A stretch of 64,000 bases of DNA from CADEFQ01 sp035433705 (GCA_035433705.1 DAORVK010000010.1:17425-81424); one strand, 5' to 3'; positions 51,436 through 60,865 are shown, counted from the stretch's first letter. A program made the numbers and translations. Notes: generated by a model not told the origin, from the sequence alone.

Positions 51436-52575
51436 ATGTCTGTTGAGTTGGCTGGTGAAGAGCGCGTCAACCTGCTCGGGCTCGAGAGGCCCGCGCTCGA
51501 GGCATTCGTCGGCTCGCTCGGCAGCAAGCCCTTTCGTGCGCGGCAGCTCATGCAGTGGATCTACGGCCGCGGCGAGTCGCGCTTCGAGGCGATGACCGAT
51601 CTCGCGAAGGACTTCCGTGCGCGGCTTGCGGAGCGCGCCGCAGTGCGCGCGCCGCAGATCGTGACGACGCAGCGCTCGGCGGACGGCACGCGCAAATGGT
51701 TGCTGCGCGCCGACGCGACCCAGGCGATCGAGATGGTATTCATTCCCGAGGAGGGGCGCGGCACACTGTGCATCTCCTCGCAGGTGGGCTGCGCGCTCGA
51801 CTGCTCCTTCTGTTCGACGGCGCAGCAGGGTTTCAACAGGAATCTCACCACTGCCGAGATCGTGGGCCAGGTGTGGCTCGCCGAGCGCGAACTCGAACGC
51901 GACTTCGTGCCGCCGCCAGGGGCCTCGCCAGGCCAGCGTGCAATCACCAACGTCGTGCTGATGGGCATGGGCGAACCGCTGGCGAACTTCAGGAACGTCG
52001 TGCCCGCGCTGCGGGTCTTCACCGACGACTTCGGCTTCGACATCTCGCGCAGGCGCGTCACACTCTCGACATCGGGCCTCGTGCCGCAGATCTACAAGCT
52101 CGCCGAGGAAACGAATGTCGCACTCGCAGTGTCGCTGCACGCGCCAACCGATGAACTGCGGAGCGTGCTCGTGCCGATCAACCGCAAGCACCCGATCGCC
52201 GAGCTGCTCGAGGCGTGCTGGCACTATCTCGATGAGCAGAACGGGCGCAGCGTCACCTTCGAGTACGTGATGCTCGAGGGGGTGAACGACCAGCTTGAGC
52301 ATGCGCGCGGTCTCGTGCGCCTGCTCAAGGGCCACCCCGCCAAGCTCAACCTGATCCCTTTCAACCCGTATCCGGGCACGCGCTACCGCCGCTCGAGTCA
52401 GGCGAGCATCCACGCGTTTCGCGACGAGTTGCTATCGTGCGGCGTGCTCGCGACGATCCGCCGCACGCGCGGCGACGATATCGACGCTGCCTGCGGGCAA
52501 CTCGCCGGCCGCGTACAGGACCGCACCACGGTGCGTCTCGGCAACAAGCTGATTGGCGTGGCGGTTTCACCATGA
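51436..52575 (+). CDS. rlmN: Dual-specificity 23S rRNA/tRNA adenine-C2 methyltransferase RlmN
   Basis: A 379-residue radical SAM enzyme that methylates A2503 of 23S rRNA and A37 of some tRNAs. The cluster cysteines are Cys119, Cys123 and Cys126 (GCALDCSFCSTAQQG); Cys353 (DIDAACGQL) corresponds to the E. coli catalytic Cys355. ATG 51436 gives the usual length. Its stop overlaps the start of pilF as ATGA. A short GGGCTGC repeat lies upstream of the start. Confidence 0.97.
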   Translation: MSVELAGEERVNLLGLERPALEAFVGSLGSKPFRARQLMQWIYGRGESRFEAMTDLAKDFRARLAERAAVRAPQIVTTQRSADGTRKWLLRADATQAIEMVFIPEEGRGTLCISSQVGCALDCSFCSTAQQGFNRNLTTAEIVGQVWLAERELERDFVPPPGASPGQRAITNVVLMGMGEPLANFRNVVPALRVFTDDFGFDISRRRVTLSTSGLVPQIYKLAEETNVALAVSLHAPTDELRSVLVPINRKHPIAELLEACWHYLDEQNGRSVTFEYVMLEGVNDQLEHARGLVRLLKGHPAKLNLIPFNPYPGTRYRRSSQASIHAFRDELLSCGVLATIRRTRGDDIDAACGQLAGRVQDRTTVRLGNKLIGVAVSP

Positions 52576-53342
52576 GCGCGAGGCAAGTTGCGGCGGGAGT
52601 CTGCGGTTCGTTGGTCGCGCTGCTGCTTGCGGCGTGCACGACCACGACTGGCGGCCCGGAGCGCTCCGACACGAGCGCAGCGGGGTACAACGTGCAGCTT
52701 GGCTTCGCGTACCTGAGACAGGGCAACCTGCCGCTCGCGAAGGAAAAGCTCGAACGCGCAGAGCAGCAGGATCCGTCGAGTCCGGACGTGCACAGCGCAC
52801 TGGGCCTCCTGTACGAGCGCCTCGGCGAGGCGAAGAAGGCGGACCGGCACTTCGAGACGGCGCTGCGGCTCGCGCCGAAGGACCCCGAGATCGAGAACAA
52901 CTACGCGATCTATCTGTGCCGCAACGGCCGCATCGACGAGGGCGTGAAGCACTTCGAATCGGCGGCTCGCAACCCGCTCTATCGGACGCCTGCGGCGGCT
53001 TACACCAACGCCGGCGTCTGCCAGCGGGGCGCGGGCCGATTCGTTGATGCTGAAAAGAACTTCCTCCGTGCCCTGCAGCTGCGGCCAAACAGCGCCGAGG
53101 CGGCGTTCCAGCTCGGCGACCTGCGCCTGCAGCAGGGCGCGACTGCCGAAGCACGCACGGACGTGGATCGTTTCCTGGAGGCCTTCCGGGCGACGCCGGA
53201 CCTTCTGCTGCTGCGCGTGCGGATCGCGCGTGCCACAGGGGACAAGCTCGCCGAGGAAAAATTCTCGCGCCGACTGCGCATCGATTTCCCCGAATCCGAC
53301 CAGGTGCGGGCGCTGGGCGCAGCAGCCCGCAATCCGGGATGA
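52572..53342 (+). CDS. pilF: Type IV pilus biogenesis lipoprotein PilF/PilW
   Basis: A 256-residue outer-membrane lipoprotein that helps the PilQ secretin assemble. The signal peptide ends in LLLAAC with Cys22 as the lipidated residue, and the mature part is made of TPR motifs (FAYLRQGNLPLAKEKLERA, HSALGLLYERLGEAKKAD, NAGVCQRGAGRFVDAE). It lies between rlmN and rodZ, the standard place. The longer frame to 52437 lies within rlmN. Presence implies that type IV pilus genes exist elsewhere. Confidence 0.92.
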   Translation: MSARQVAAGVCGSLVALLLAACTTTTGGPERSDTSAAGYNVQLGFAYLRQGNLPLAKEKLERAEQQDPSSPDVHSALGLLYERLGEAKKADRHFETALRLAPKDPEIENNYAIYLCRNGRIDEGVKHFESAARNPLYRTPAAAYTNAGVCQRGAGRFVDAEKNFLRALQLRPNSAEAAFQLGDLRLQQGATAEARTDVDRFLEAFRATPDLLLLRVRIARATGDKLAEEKFSRRLRIDFPESDQVRALGAAARNPG

Positions 53343-54163
53343 CCAACACTTCGAGCCCGGCGGTTGGCGACAGCATCGGCGCGCGCCTGCGCGCTGCCCG
53401 CGAGCGCGCGGGCCTCTCTTCGCTGCAGGCAGCCGCGAAGCTGCACCTCGAGCCACGCATGATCGAGGCACTGGAAGCCGGAGAATTTCCCGAGCTTGGC
53501 GCACCCGTATACGTGCGTGGCCACCTGCGCCGTTACGCCGAGCTGCTCGGCACGCCGGCCGGCGAGCTGCTCGACGCTTACGCCGCGCAGATTGCCGCGA
53601 GTGCGCCGCCGGATCCCGCGAAACTCGTCCACGCCACACCCGTTCGCGCGCCTCGCCAGCTCGCCGGTCCAGTGGTCGGCGTGATCGTGGCGGGCACCGT
53701 GATCGCGGGTATCTGGCTTGCGCTCAAGGGACTCCCGACGGCTACCCTGCCGGACGCTGTGCCGCCCTCTGCAGAGTCGAAGCCGGTACCCGACGCGCCA
53801 CCGGCCACAGCGGCGCCGGGAGCTGCCGTGCCCGCTGGGCCGGCCGAGGCGCCAGCTCCATCGGCCATGGAAACACCGGCGTCGAAGCCAGTCGGTACGG
53901 TGCGGCTGCGGCTCGCGATCCGGGGCGATTCCTGGGTCGAGGTCTACGACGCACGTGGCAAGCGTCTCTACTTCGATCTTGCGCGTGCGCCCGGGACACT
54001 GTCGGTCGCGGGGCCCGCGCCGCTGCGCGTGCTCCTCGGGTACGCCGACGGCGTTGCGGTCGAGGCCGATGGGCGCACGATCGAGGTGCCGGGGAGTGTG
54101 CGCAGCGGCCGAAGCGCGCATTTTGTGATCGCCGCGGACGGCGTTCTGAGCCGGGCGCCATGA
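53339..54163 (+). CDS. rodZ: RodZ-like cytoskeletal membrane protein
   Basis: A 274-residue bitopic protein. A cro/C1-type helix-turn-helix (GARLRAARERAGLSSLQAAA, ~10-75) binds MreB in RodZ proteins; one membrane helix (~105-125, VVGVIVAGTVIAGIWLAL) follows; then a Pro/Ala linker and a C-terminal periplasmic DUF4115 beta domain (RLAIRGDSWVEVYDARGKRLY). It controls cell shape with MreBCD. It overlaps both pilF and hisS by ATGA. In most relatives ispG lies between rodZ and hisS; here it does not. Confidence 0.92.
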   Translation: MTNTSSPAVGDSIGARLRAARERAGLSSLQAAAKLHLEPRMIEALEAGEFPELGAPVYVRGHLRRYAELLGTPAGELLDAYAAQIAASAPPDPAKLVHATPVRAPRQLAGPVVGVIVAGTVIAGIWLALKGLPTATLPDAVPPSAESKPVPDAPPATAAPGAAVPAGPAEAPAPSAMETPASKPVGTVRLRLAIRGDSWVEVYDARGKRLYFDLARAPGTLSVAGPAPLRVLLGYADGVAVEADGRTIEVPGSVRSGRSAHFVIAADGVLSRAP

Positions 54164-55434
54164 CGAACGGCGTGCGACCCATTCGTGGCATGAACGACGT
54201 GCTGCCGGCGGAGATCGGTCTGTGGCAGCACCTCGAAGCCGTGCTGCGCGAACTCGTCGCGATGTACGGCTACGAAGAGATCCGCGTGCCGATCGTCGAG
54301 CACACGGATCTCTTCAAGCGCTCGATTGGTGAATTCACCGATATTGTCGAGAAGGAGATGTATACCTTCGTCGACCAGGGCGGCGACAGTCTCACCCTGC
54401 GGCCGGAAGCCACGGCGGGCATCGCACGTGCCGCCATCTCGAACGGCATGTTGCGGGGACAGAAGCACAAGCTCTGGTGCATCGGGCCGATGTTCCGCCA
54501 TGAGCGCCCGCAGAAAGGCCGCTATCGCCAGTTCCATCAGTTCGATGTCGAAGCGCTCGGCTTCGACGGCCCCGATGTCGACGCCGAACTGATCGTGATG
54601 ATCGCGCGCCTCTGGCGGATGCTGGGCCTCGAGCGCGTGACCCTCCAGCTGAACTCCCTCGGGACGTCGCAGTCCCGCGCGCTCTATCGCGAGCGGCTCG
54701 TGCAGTATTTCCGTGGACACGACGCCGTGCTCGACGAAGACAGTCGCCGCCGGCTCGGCGGCAATCCGCTGCGCATTCTCGACAGCAAGAACCCGGACAT
54801 GCAGGCGGTCATCGCCGGTGCACCCTTGATTGTCGATCACCTCGACGCAGAGTCGAAAGCGCATTTCGAGACGCTGCAGGCCGCCTTGCGCGCCGCCGGC
54901 GTCGGGTTCACCGTGAATCCGCGCCTCGTGCGCGGCCTCGACTATTATTCACGCACTGTTTTCGAATGGACGACCGACGCACTCGGATCGCAGGATGCGG
55001 TGTGCTCGGGTGGCCGCTACGACGGCCTGATTACCCAGCTGGGCGGCGAAGCCACGCCGGCGATCGGATTCGCAATGGGCATCGAGCGCGTGGTGGAACT
55101 CTTGCGGCTGGCGCAGGTCGTTCCCGTGGCGCAAACGCCCGACGCGTACGTCGTGACCCAGGGCGAGCGCGCGGCGGCGGCGGGGCTCGCACTCGCCGAG
55201 CGGTTGCGGGACCAGCTGCCACAGCGGCGTGTCGCGTTTGGCCTTGGGGGCGGGAATTTCAAGGCGCAGTTCCGGCGTGCCGATCGCAGCGGCGCGCGGT
55301 TCGCGCTCGTGCTCGGTGAGAGCGAACTGGAACGCGGCGTGATCGCAGTCAAGAACCTGCGCGGTGAGGCGCACCAGATCGAATGCCCGATGACCGAGGT
55401 GAGCACCCGGCTCGAGGCGGCGTTGAAGGAGTGA
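54160..55434 (+). CDS. hisS: Histidyl-tRNA synthetase
   Basis: A 424-residue class II aminoacyl-tRNA synthetase for histidine. Motif 2 reads GPMFRHERPQKGRYRQFHQF, the histidine-specific motifs are LVRGLDYYSRTVFEW and CSGGRYDGL, and motif 3 is AIGFAMGIERVVELL. The anticodon-binding domain follows from about residue 330. ATG 54160 overlaps the rodZ stop. The same frame continues far upstream through rodZ without a stop, but that part has no likely coding sense. Confidence 0.97.
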   Translation: MTNGVRPIRGMNDVLPAEIGLWQHLEAVLRELVAMYGYEEIRVPIVEHTDLFKRSIGEFTDIVEKEMYTFVDQGGDSLTLRPEATAGIARAAISNGMLRGQKHKLWCIGPMFRHERPQKGRYRQFHQFDVEALGFDGPDVDAELIVMIARLWRMLGLERVTLQLNSLGTSQSRALYRERLVQYFRGHDAVLDEDSRRRLGGNPLRILDSKNPDMQAVIAGAPLIVDHLDAESKAHFETLQAALRAAGVGFTVNPRLVRGLDYYSRTVFEWTTDALGSQDAVCSGGRYDGLITQLGGEATPAIGFAMGIERVVELLRLAQVVPVAQTPDAYVVTQGERAAAAGLALAERLRDQLPQRRVAFGLGGGNFKAQFRRADRSGARFALVLGESELERGVIAVKNLRGEAHQIECPMTEVSTRLEAALKE

Positions 55435-55437
55435 GCG

Positions 55438-56136
55438 GTGGACGATTATCTGTCGGAGAGCGAGCAGTGGGAATACGTCAAGCGCTGGATGCGCGAGAAC
55501 GCCTTGTGGATCGTGGGCGGAGTCGTGCTGGGCGTGCTGGCGCTCGCCGGCTGGCGGGTCTGGCAGGAGCGCATCGAGCGGTTGGCCCACGAGGCGAGCG
55601 CGCGCTACGAGCAGATGATCGAAGCCTTCGGTCGCAATGATCGCGCGCGCGGCTACACGCTCGTCGACGAGTTGCGGCGTGATCACAACGGCTCGCCTTA
55701 CGCTGACCAGGCGGACCTGCTCGCCGCGCGCATCCATGTCGATGCGCGCGAGTTCGACAAGGCCGCCCTGCTTCTGAAGCGCGTCATGGACGGCTCGCAT
55801 GATGCCGAGCTGGCCATGGTGGCGCGCGGCCGCCTTGCGCGCGTCTACCTCGAACAGGACAAGCCCGATGAGGCGCTCGCGCTGCTGAAGAGCGGCAAGG
55901 ACGGTGCATTCGAGCCACGCTTCGAGGAGATTCGCGGCGATGCGCTGCTCGCCAGGGATGACAGGAGCGGTGCGCTCGCGGCGTATCGCGCGGCGCGTGC
56001 CGGTGGCGCGGAAGGAGCCGTCGATGCGGGGTTGCTCGAGCTGAAGATCATCGCGCTCGAGCCCGCGAAAGATGCGGTCCCCGCGAAGAATGTGGTCCCC
56101 GCGAAGACGGCGCCCGCGCCCGCGAAGGTGAATTGA
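55438..56136 (+). CDS. yfgM: YfgM-like ancillary SecYEG protein with TPR domain
   Basis: A 232-residue single-pass membrane protein starting at GTG 55438, four bases after hisS. The helix is at about residues 23-42 (ALWIVGGVVLGVLALAGW), and the periplasmic part holds TPR-like helices (ARYEQMIEAFGRNDRARGYTL, DEALALLKSGKDGAFEP). YfgM in E. coli works with PpiD at the Sec translocon. The C-terminus carries a short tandem repeat, described separately, and is rich in Pro and Lys. Confidence 0.9.
   Translation: MDDYLSESEQWEYVKRWMRENALWIVGGVVLGVLALAGWRVWQERIERLAHEASARYEQMIEAFGRNDRARGYTLVDELRRDHNGSPYADQADLLAARIHVDAREFDKAALLLKRVMDGSHDAELAMVARGRLARVYLEQDKPDEALALLKSGKDGAFEPRFEEIRGDALLARDDRSGALAAYRAARAGGAEGAVDAGLLELKIIALEPAKDAVPAKNVVPAKTAPAPAKVN
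56062..56115 (+). repeat. 18-bp tandem repeat at the end of yfgM
   Basis: Units starting CCCGCGAA recur at 56062, 56080 and about 56098. The first two differ at a few positions and the third diverges. They encode the in-frame series PAKDAV-PAKNVV-PAKTAP, so length changes would stay in frame. Confidence 0.75.
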
Positions 56137-56137
56137 C

Positions 56138-57271
56138 ATGCGTCGCATCGCCTTCGCCAGCCTGTTTCTCGTGCTCGCGGCCTGCTCCAAGGACAAGGAA
56201 GTCAATCCGCCCGCCGAACTGGTCGACTTCAGGCAGACGCTGGCCGTCGAACGCGCGTGGGATGCGAGCGTCGGGGGCGGCGATGCCGCGCTGCGACTCG
56301 GGCTCGGCGCGACGGTCGTCGGGGACCGGGTCTATGCGGCGGGCCATGGTGGCGAGATCGCAGCGTTCGCGCTCGCAAACGGTCGCGCGCTCTGGCAGAC
56401 GAAGACCAAAGCGCCCCTGGCTGGCAGCACGGGGGCCGACGCGACGCTGGTTGTGGCTGGCTCGAGTCAAGGCGAAGTGATCGCCTTGTCGGGCGAGAGT
56501 GGCAGCGTCCTCTGGCGTGTGCGCGTACGCGGCGAGGTACTCTCGGCGCCGCTCGTGGCGCCGACCGCGGTCGTCGTGCGCACCGTCGACGGGCGCCTGG
56601 TTGCCCTCGCGCGCGAAGACGGTCACGAGCTGTGGAGTGTCGAGCAGCAGATTCCGCGCCTCACGCTGCGTGGGGTTGCGGCGCCCGTGCTCGCGGGAGA
56701 CGTTGTCCTCTGCGGCTTCGACAACGGCAAGGTCGTCGGTGCGAGCTTGCGCGACGGCTCGGTGCTGTGGGAGACGGCGGTGGCGCCGCCGCGCGGGCGC
56801 ACCGAGCTCGAGCGCCTGAGCGACATCGACTCGCGCGTGCTGGTCTCGGGCGACAATGTTTTCGCGGTGGGCTTCCAGGGCCGTATCGCGATGCTCGCAC
56901 TCGATACCGGCCAGATCTGGTGGTCGCGTGATCTGTCGAGCTATCGCGGGCTCGCGCTCGACGGCGACCATCTCTACATCTCAACGGCCGAGGGCGATGT
57001 GGTCGCGATGGACAGCCGCACCGGCGGCGAGGTCTGGCGGCAGAAGGCGCTCGCCTACCGGGGCCTCTCGGCGCCCGCGGTAATCGGCAATCATGTCGTC
57101 GTCGCCGACTTCGAGGGCTACGTGCACTTTCTCGACAAGTCGACCGGCGAGATCGCCGCGCGCGTGAAGTCGGGTGGCACCCGGGTCTCGAACCCGCCAG
57201 TTGTCGCCGACAGCACCGTGATCGTGATCAACGATGACGGCCGCGTGAGCGCGTTCCGGCCGAAGGCCTGA
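56138..57271 (+). CDS. bamB: Outer-membrane protein assembly factor BamB
   Basis: A 377-residue lipoprotein of the BAM complex. The signal peptide ends LVLAAC with Cys16 lipidated. The mature part forms an eight-bladed beta-propeller with repeated PQQ-like segments such as DRVYAAGHGGEIAAFALANG, GRIAMLALDTGQIWWSRDL and NHVVVADFEGYVHFLDKSTG. Position between yfgM and der matches the gammaproteobacterial norm, with one base between yfgM stop and this start. Confidence 0.96.
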   Translation: MRRIAFASLFLVLAACSKDKEVNPPAELVDFRQTLAVERAWDASVGGGDAALRLGLGATVVGDRVYAAGHGGEIAAFALANGRALWQTKTKAPLAGSTGADATLVVAGSSQGEVIALSGESGSVLWRVRVRGEVLSAPLVAPTAVVVRTVDGRLVALAREDGHELWSVEQQIPRLTLRGVAAPVLAGDVVLCGFDNGKVVGASLRDGSVLWETAVAPPRGRTELERLSDIDSRVLVSGDNVFAVGFQGRIAMLALDTGQIWWSRDLSSYRGLALDGDHLYISTAEGDVVAMDSRTGGEVWRQKALAYRGLSAPAVIGNHVVVADFEGYVHFLDKSTGEIAARVKSGGTRVSNPPVVADSTVIVINDDGRVSAFRPKA

Positions 57272-57293
57272 AGCCGGGACGCCCGGTGCCGGC

Positions 57294-58655
57294 ATGCTAC
57301 CCGTCATTGCCCTCGTCGGCCGCCCGAATGTCGGCAAGTCGACTCTCTTCAACGCGCTGACGCGCACGCGCGACGCGATCGTCGCCGACGTTCCCGGCGT
57401 CACGCGCGACCGGCAGTACGGCTACGGCAAGGTTGGTTCCGTCGCATTCGTCGCGATCGACACGGGCGGCATCGTCGAGCAGCCCTCCGGTATCGAGTCC
57501 CCGATGCGCGTGCAGACTGAACGCGCGATCGCGGAGGCCGACACCCTCGTCTTCATCGTGGATGCGCGCGCCGGGATCACGCCCCTGGATGAATTCATCG
57601 CACGGCAGCTGCGCCGCTCTGGCAAGCGCGTCGTACTCGTGGCCAACAAGGCCGAGGGGCTCGACAGTGACGTCGCGGTGGCGGAATTTCACGGACTCGG
57701 CTTCGGCGAGCCGGTGCCGCTTTCGGCTGCGCACGGGCAGGGTACGCATGAGCTGATGGATGCGGTGTTTGCGGACGCACCGCCGCCTGACATCGCGACC
57801 GAGACGGCCGATCCTGCCCGCGATGCGATCCGCATCGCCGTGATCGGTCGCCCGAACGTCGGCAAGTCCACCCTCGTCAACCGGCTTCTCGGCGAGGAGC
57901 GCGTGATCGCGAGCGAAATGCCAGGCACCACGCGCGACAGCATCTTCGTGCCGTTCACGTGTGACGGACGCGAATTCCTCCTCATTGACACTGCGGGCGT
58001 GCGCCGGCGCGCAAAGATCGACGATGCGATCGAGCGTGCGAGCGTGTCGAAGACACTGCAGGCGATCGCCGAGGCTCATGTGGTTGTGGTGGTGCTCGAT
58101 GCGCACGATACGGTCGGCGAGCAGGACGCGAGCGTGCTCGGGCTTGCACTCGAGCGGGGCCGGGCGTTGCTGATCGCGGTCAACAAGTGGGACGGGATCG
58201 CGATGGAGCAGCGCGAGGAGATCCGCGGCAAGATCGCTCTGAAGCTCGATTTCGCGCCGTTCGTGCCGGTGCATTACATTTCCGCGCGGCACGGCACCGG
58301 AGTCGGCGAGCTCGCGCAGGCCGCGATCCGTGCCTACGACGGCGCGATGCGCGAGATGCGCACCCCCGAGCTGACCAGAACCCTCGAGCGCGCCATGACG
58401 CAGCACCAGCCACCCCTCGTGCGCGGCCGGCGCATCAAACTGCGTTACGCGCATCAGGGCGGGCGCAATCCGCCGCGTATCGTGATCCACGGCAACCAGA
58501 CGAAACACGTACCGGATGCCTATCGGCGCTATCTCGCGAACGTGTTCCGCGAGACCTTCGATCTCTTCGCCTCACCCGTTGCGGTCGAGTTCCGTACCGA
58601 CTCGAACCCCTACGATTCAGCGCGCCGCCGCGGGCGCGGCCCGCGGAAGAAATAG
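57294..58655 (+). CDS. der: Ribosome biogenesis GTPase Der (EngA)
   Basis: A 453-residue protein with two GTPase domains in tandem, each with GRPNVGKST (first near residue 8, second near 182) and with VANKAEG or AVNKWDG base-recognition segments, followed by a KH-like C-terminal domain. It acts in 50S subunit assembly. The C-terminal tail is basic (RRRGRGPRKK). The last 39 bases overlap the end of the convergent M23 peptidase gene. Confidence 0.98.
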   Translation: MLPVIALVGRPNVGKSTLFNALTRTRDAIVADVPGVTRDRQYGYGKVGSVAFVAIDTGGIVEQPSGIESPMRVQTERAIAEADTLVFIVDARAGITPLDEFIARQLRRSGKRVVLVANKAEGLDSDVAVAEFHGLGFGEPVPLSAAHGQGTHELMDAVFADAPPPDIATETADPARDAIRIAVIGRPNVGKSTLVNRLLGEERVIASEMPGTTRDSIFVPFTCDGREFLLIDTAGVRRRAKIDDAIERASVSKTLQAIAEAHVVVVVLDAHDTVGEQDASVLGLALERGRALLIAVNKWDGIAMEQREEIRGKIALKLDFAPFVPVHYISARHGTGVGELAQAAIRAYDGAMREMRTPELTRTLERAMTQHQPPLVRGRRIKLRYAHQGGRNPPRIVIHGNQTKHVPDAYRRYLANVFRETFDLFASPVAVEFRTDSNPYDSARRRGRGPRKK

Positions 58656-59522
58656 CGCCGGGTCCACCGACGCACGATTGAGGGTCACTCCCCAGTGCAG
58701 ATGAGGACCCGTGACGCGCCCGGTCGCGCCCACCTTGCCGATCGGCTCGCCTGTCCTGACTACCTGACCTGGTGTCACGTCGATTGCGGAGAGATGGCAG
58801 TACATCGTCACGAGCCCCTGGCCGTGATCGACGAGGATCGTGTTGCCGTTGAAGAAGAAGTTGCCGGTGTCGAGCACGCGGCCGTCTGCGGGCGCCGCGA
58901 TCGGAGTGCCGGTCGGCGCCGCGATATCCATGCCGCTGTGCGGATTGCGCGCTTCGCCATTGAAGACGCGGCGCAGGCCAAAGGAGCTCGAGCGCGGGCC
59001 CGGCACGGGCTGGCGCAGCGCGAGCGTGGCGGGCGGCTCCGGTGAGAACGTGGCGAGCGCCGTGAGGATGCGTACACGCTCGGCCTCCACCCGGGCGAGG
59101 TCCTCCTTCGAGAGGTTCACCTGACCCGGCTTCACTTTGAGGCGCTGCGTCGCGTACTGCTTGCCGGCAAGGGCGACGCCAATGCGCCGCTCGTTCCCGT
59201 CGCGGTCCTTGACGACGACGTCCACCGTTGCGGGTGCCGCCTGCGACAGCGGCAAGCCCACAACTGCGGTCCAGTGATCCCCCTCGCGCACCACCATCGT
59301 GCGCACGCCGTTGAGCGTGACGACGGGGGCAATGCCACCCGTTGCGCTCGCAGGGCCCGCGTCGACCAACACGACGCCGCCCGGCACCTCGCTGGCCTGC
59401 GGCAGCGCAGGGTCGGCAGCAATCGACGGGGCAGCGGCCAGGGTCGTGGTGGCGGCCAGCGACACAGTGGCGCACAGCGCCACGGCGACTGTAGCAACGC
59501 TTCTGGTATTCCCGCGCATCAA
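58617..59522 (-). CDS. M23 family metallopeptidase
   Basis: A 301-residue secreted or periplasmic peptidase. A signal peptide is followed by an N-terminal beta domain and a C-terminal LytM/peptidase M23 domain with the zinc motifs HSGMD (H-x3-D) and HLHWGV (H-x-H). All zinc ligands are present, so it is likely active in cutting peptidoglycan cross-links, not a degenerate activator like EnvC/NlpD. Its start overlaps the xseA stop (ATGA) and its end overlaps der by 39 bases on the opposite strand. Confidence 0.92.
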   Translation of the reverse strand: MMRGNTRSVATVAVALCATVSLAATTTLAAAPSIAADPALPQASEVPGGVVLVDAGPASATGGIAPVVTLNGVRTMVVREGDHWTAVVGLPLSQAAPATVDVVVKDRDGNERRIGVALAGKQYATQRLKVKPGQVNLSKEDLARVEAERVRILTALATFSPEPPATLALRQPVPGPRSSSFGLRRVFNGEARNPHSGMDIAAPTGTPIAAPADGRVLDTGNFFFNGNTILVDHGQGLVTMYCHLSAIDVTPGQVVRTGEPIGKVGATGRVTGPHLHWGVTLNRASVDPALFLPRAAPAAAR

Positions 59523-60865
59523 TCCTCCACGACACGCGACCGGAACTGCCCGGCCGCGAGGCGTGTCACGAGCGTATCACCCTGCGCGAGGGTCGCAGCG
59601 TCGGTGACGAGCACGCCATCCGCCGCGCGCGTGACGACGGCGAAACCGCGCTTCAGGGTCGCGAGCGGACTCACCGCGTCGAGCGTGCGGCTCGCGAGAT
59701 CGAGTCGGTGCACGCCGCGCGCCAGTTCGCCGCGCATTGCAAATTCCAGGCGCGCGGCGAGGGCCGCGCTCTTCAAAGCGCCTGCTTGCAGCCGGGCGGA
59801 GGGTGAAACGGCGTGCAGCCGATGCGCGAGCTCCACGCTGCGATGGCGCTGCGCGAGCAGGCTGGCCCGCACCGCAAGCGCGAGCCGCTGTTCGAGCTCG
59901 TCCATGCGCTGCGCGGCCTGCGCGACGCGCACGGCGGGTGAGGCGAGACGCATGCGCTGGCCGAGTCGCTTGAGCGCTGCAACGGCTTCACGCAGCACCC
60001 GATCTGCGCCCACGAGCAGGCGTTGCTCGATGCGCACGAGCGACTGCAGCCACGCGCGGCCGTCGGGCACCGTGAGCTGCGCCGCTGCCGAAGGCGTCGG
60101 CGCACGCAGGTCCGCGACGAAGTCCGCGATCGTGAAATCGATCTCGTGGCCGATGCCGGTGACGACGGGCATCGGCATCGCGCGGATGGCGCGCGCAACG
60201 CGCTCATCGTTGAAGGCCCAGAGATCCTCGAGCGAGCCGCCGCCGCGCGCGACGATCAGCACGTCGCAGTCCACACGCCTGGCAGCGAGATCGAGCGCCG
60301 CGAGAATGCCCGGCACGGCCGCCGCGCCCTGCACCGGTGTCGGGTAGATCAGTACCGCGGCTGCTGGAAAGCGCCGCCCGAGCACGTGCAGGATGTCGCG
60401 CAACGCGGCGCCGGTGGGCGAGGTCACGACGCCGATCCGCTTGGGCACAGCGGGCAGCGGGCGCTTGTGGCCTTCGTTGAAGAGGCCCTCGGCCTTCAGC
60501 TTGTCGCGCAGCCGCTCGAATTCGCGCTGCAGCGCGCCGAGCCCGGCTTCCTCGAGGCTCTCGACGATCAACTGGAAATCGCCCCGCGGCTCGTAGAGGC
60601 TCACGCGCCCGCGCGCGACGACAGACATACCGTCCTTCGGCGCGAACTTCACGGAGCTGCTTTTCTGCCGGAACATCGCGCAACGGATCTGCGCGTCGCG
60701 GTCCTTGAGCGAGAAATACCAGTGGCCGGAGGAGGGGCGCGCGAGGTTCGAGATCTCGCCTTCCACCCAGATGCCCGGCAGCCCCTGCTCGAGCAACAGG
60801 CGCACCTCGCGATTCAAGCGGCTGACGGTGTAGACGCTGCGTTCCTGGGGCATGGGCGTACCCAT
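59519..60865 (-). CDS. xseA: Exodeoxyribonuclease VII large subunit
   Basis: A 448-residue nuclease subunit that degrades single-stranded DNA with XseB. The OB-fold N-terminus is clear (YTVSRLNREVRLLLEQ, WVEGEISNLARPSSGHWYF), followed by the catalytic-domain motifs GVVTSPTGAALRDILHVL, ARGGGSLEDLWAFNDE and VTGIGHEIDFTIADFVAD, then a coiled-coil region. ATG 60865 and ATG 60853 are both possible starts; the second is closest to the conserved N-terminus. No xseB gene is in the window. Confidence 0.96.
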   Translation of the reverse strand: MGTPMPQERSVYTVSRLNREVRLLLEQGLPGIWVEGEISNLARPSSGHWYFSLKDRDAQIRCAMFRQKSSSVKFAPKDGMSVVARGRVSLYEPRGDFQLIVESLEEAGLGALQREFERLRDKLKAEGLFNEGHKRPLPAVPKRIGVVTSPTGAALRDILHVLGRRFPAAAVLIYPTPVQGAAAVPGILAALDLAARRVDCDVLIVARGGGSLEDLWAFNDERVARAIRAMPMPVVTGIGHEIDFTIADFVADLRAPTPSAAAQLTVPDGRAWLQSLVRIEQRLLVGADRVLREAVAALKRLGQRMRLASPAVRVAQAAQRMDELEQRLALAVRASLLAQRHRSVELAHRLHAVSPSARLQAGALKSAALAARLEFAMRGELARGVHRLDLASRTLDAVSPLATLKRGFAVVTRAADGVLVTDAATLAQGDTLVTRLAAGQFRSRVVED

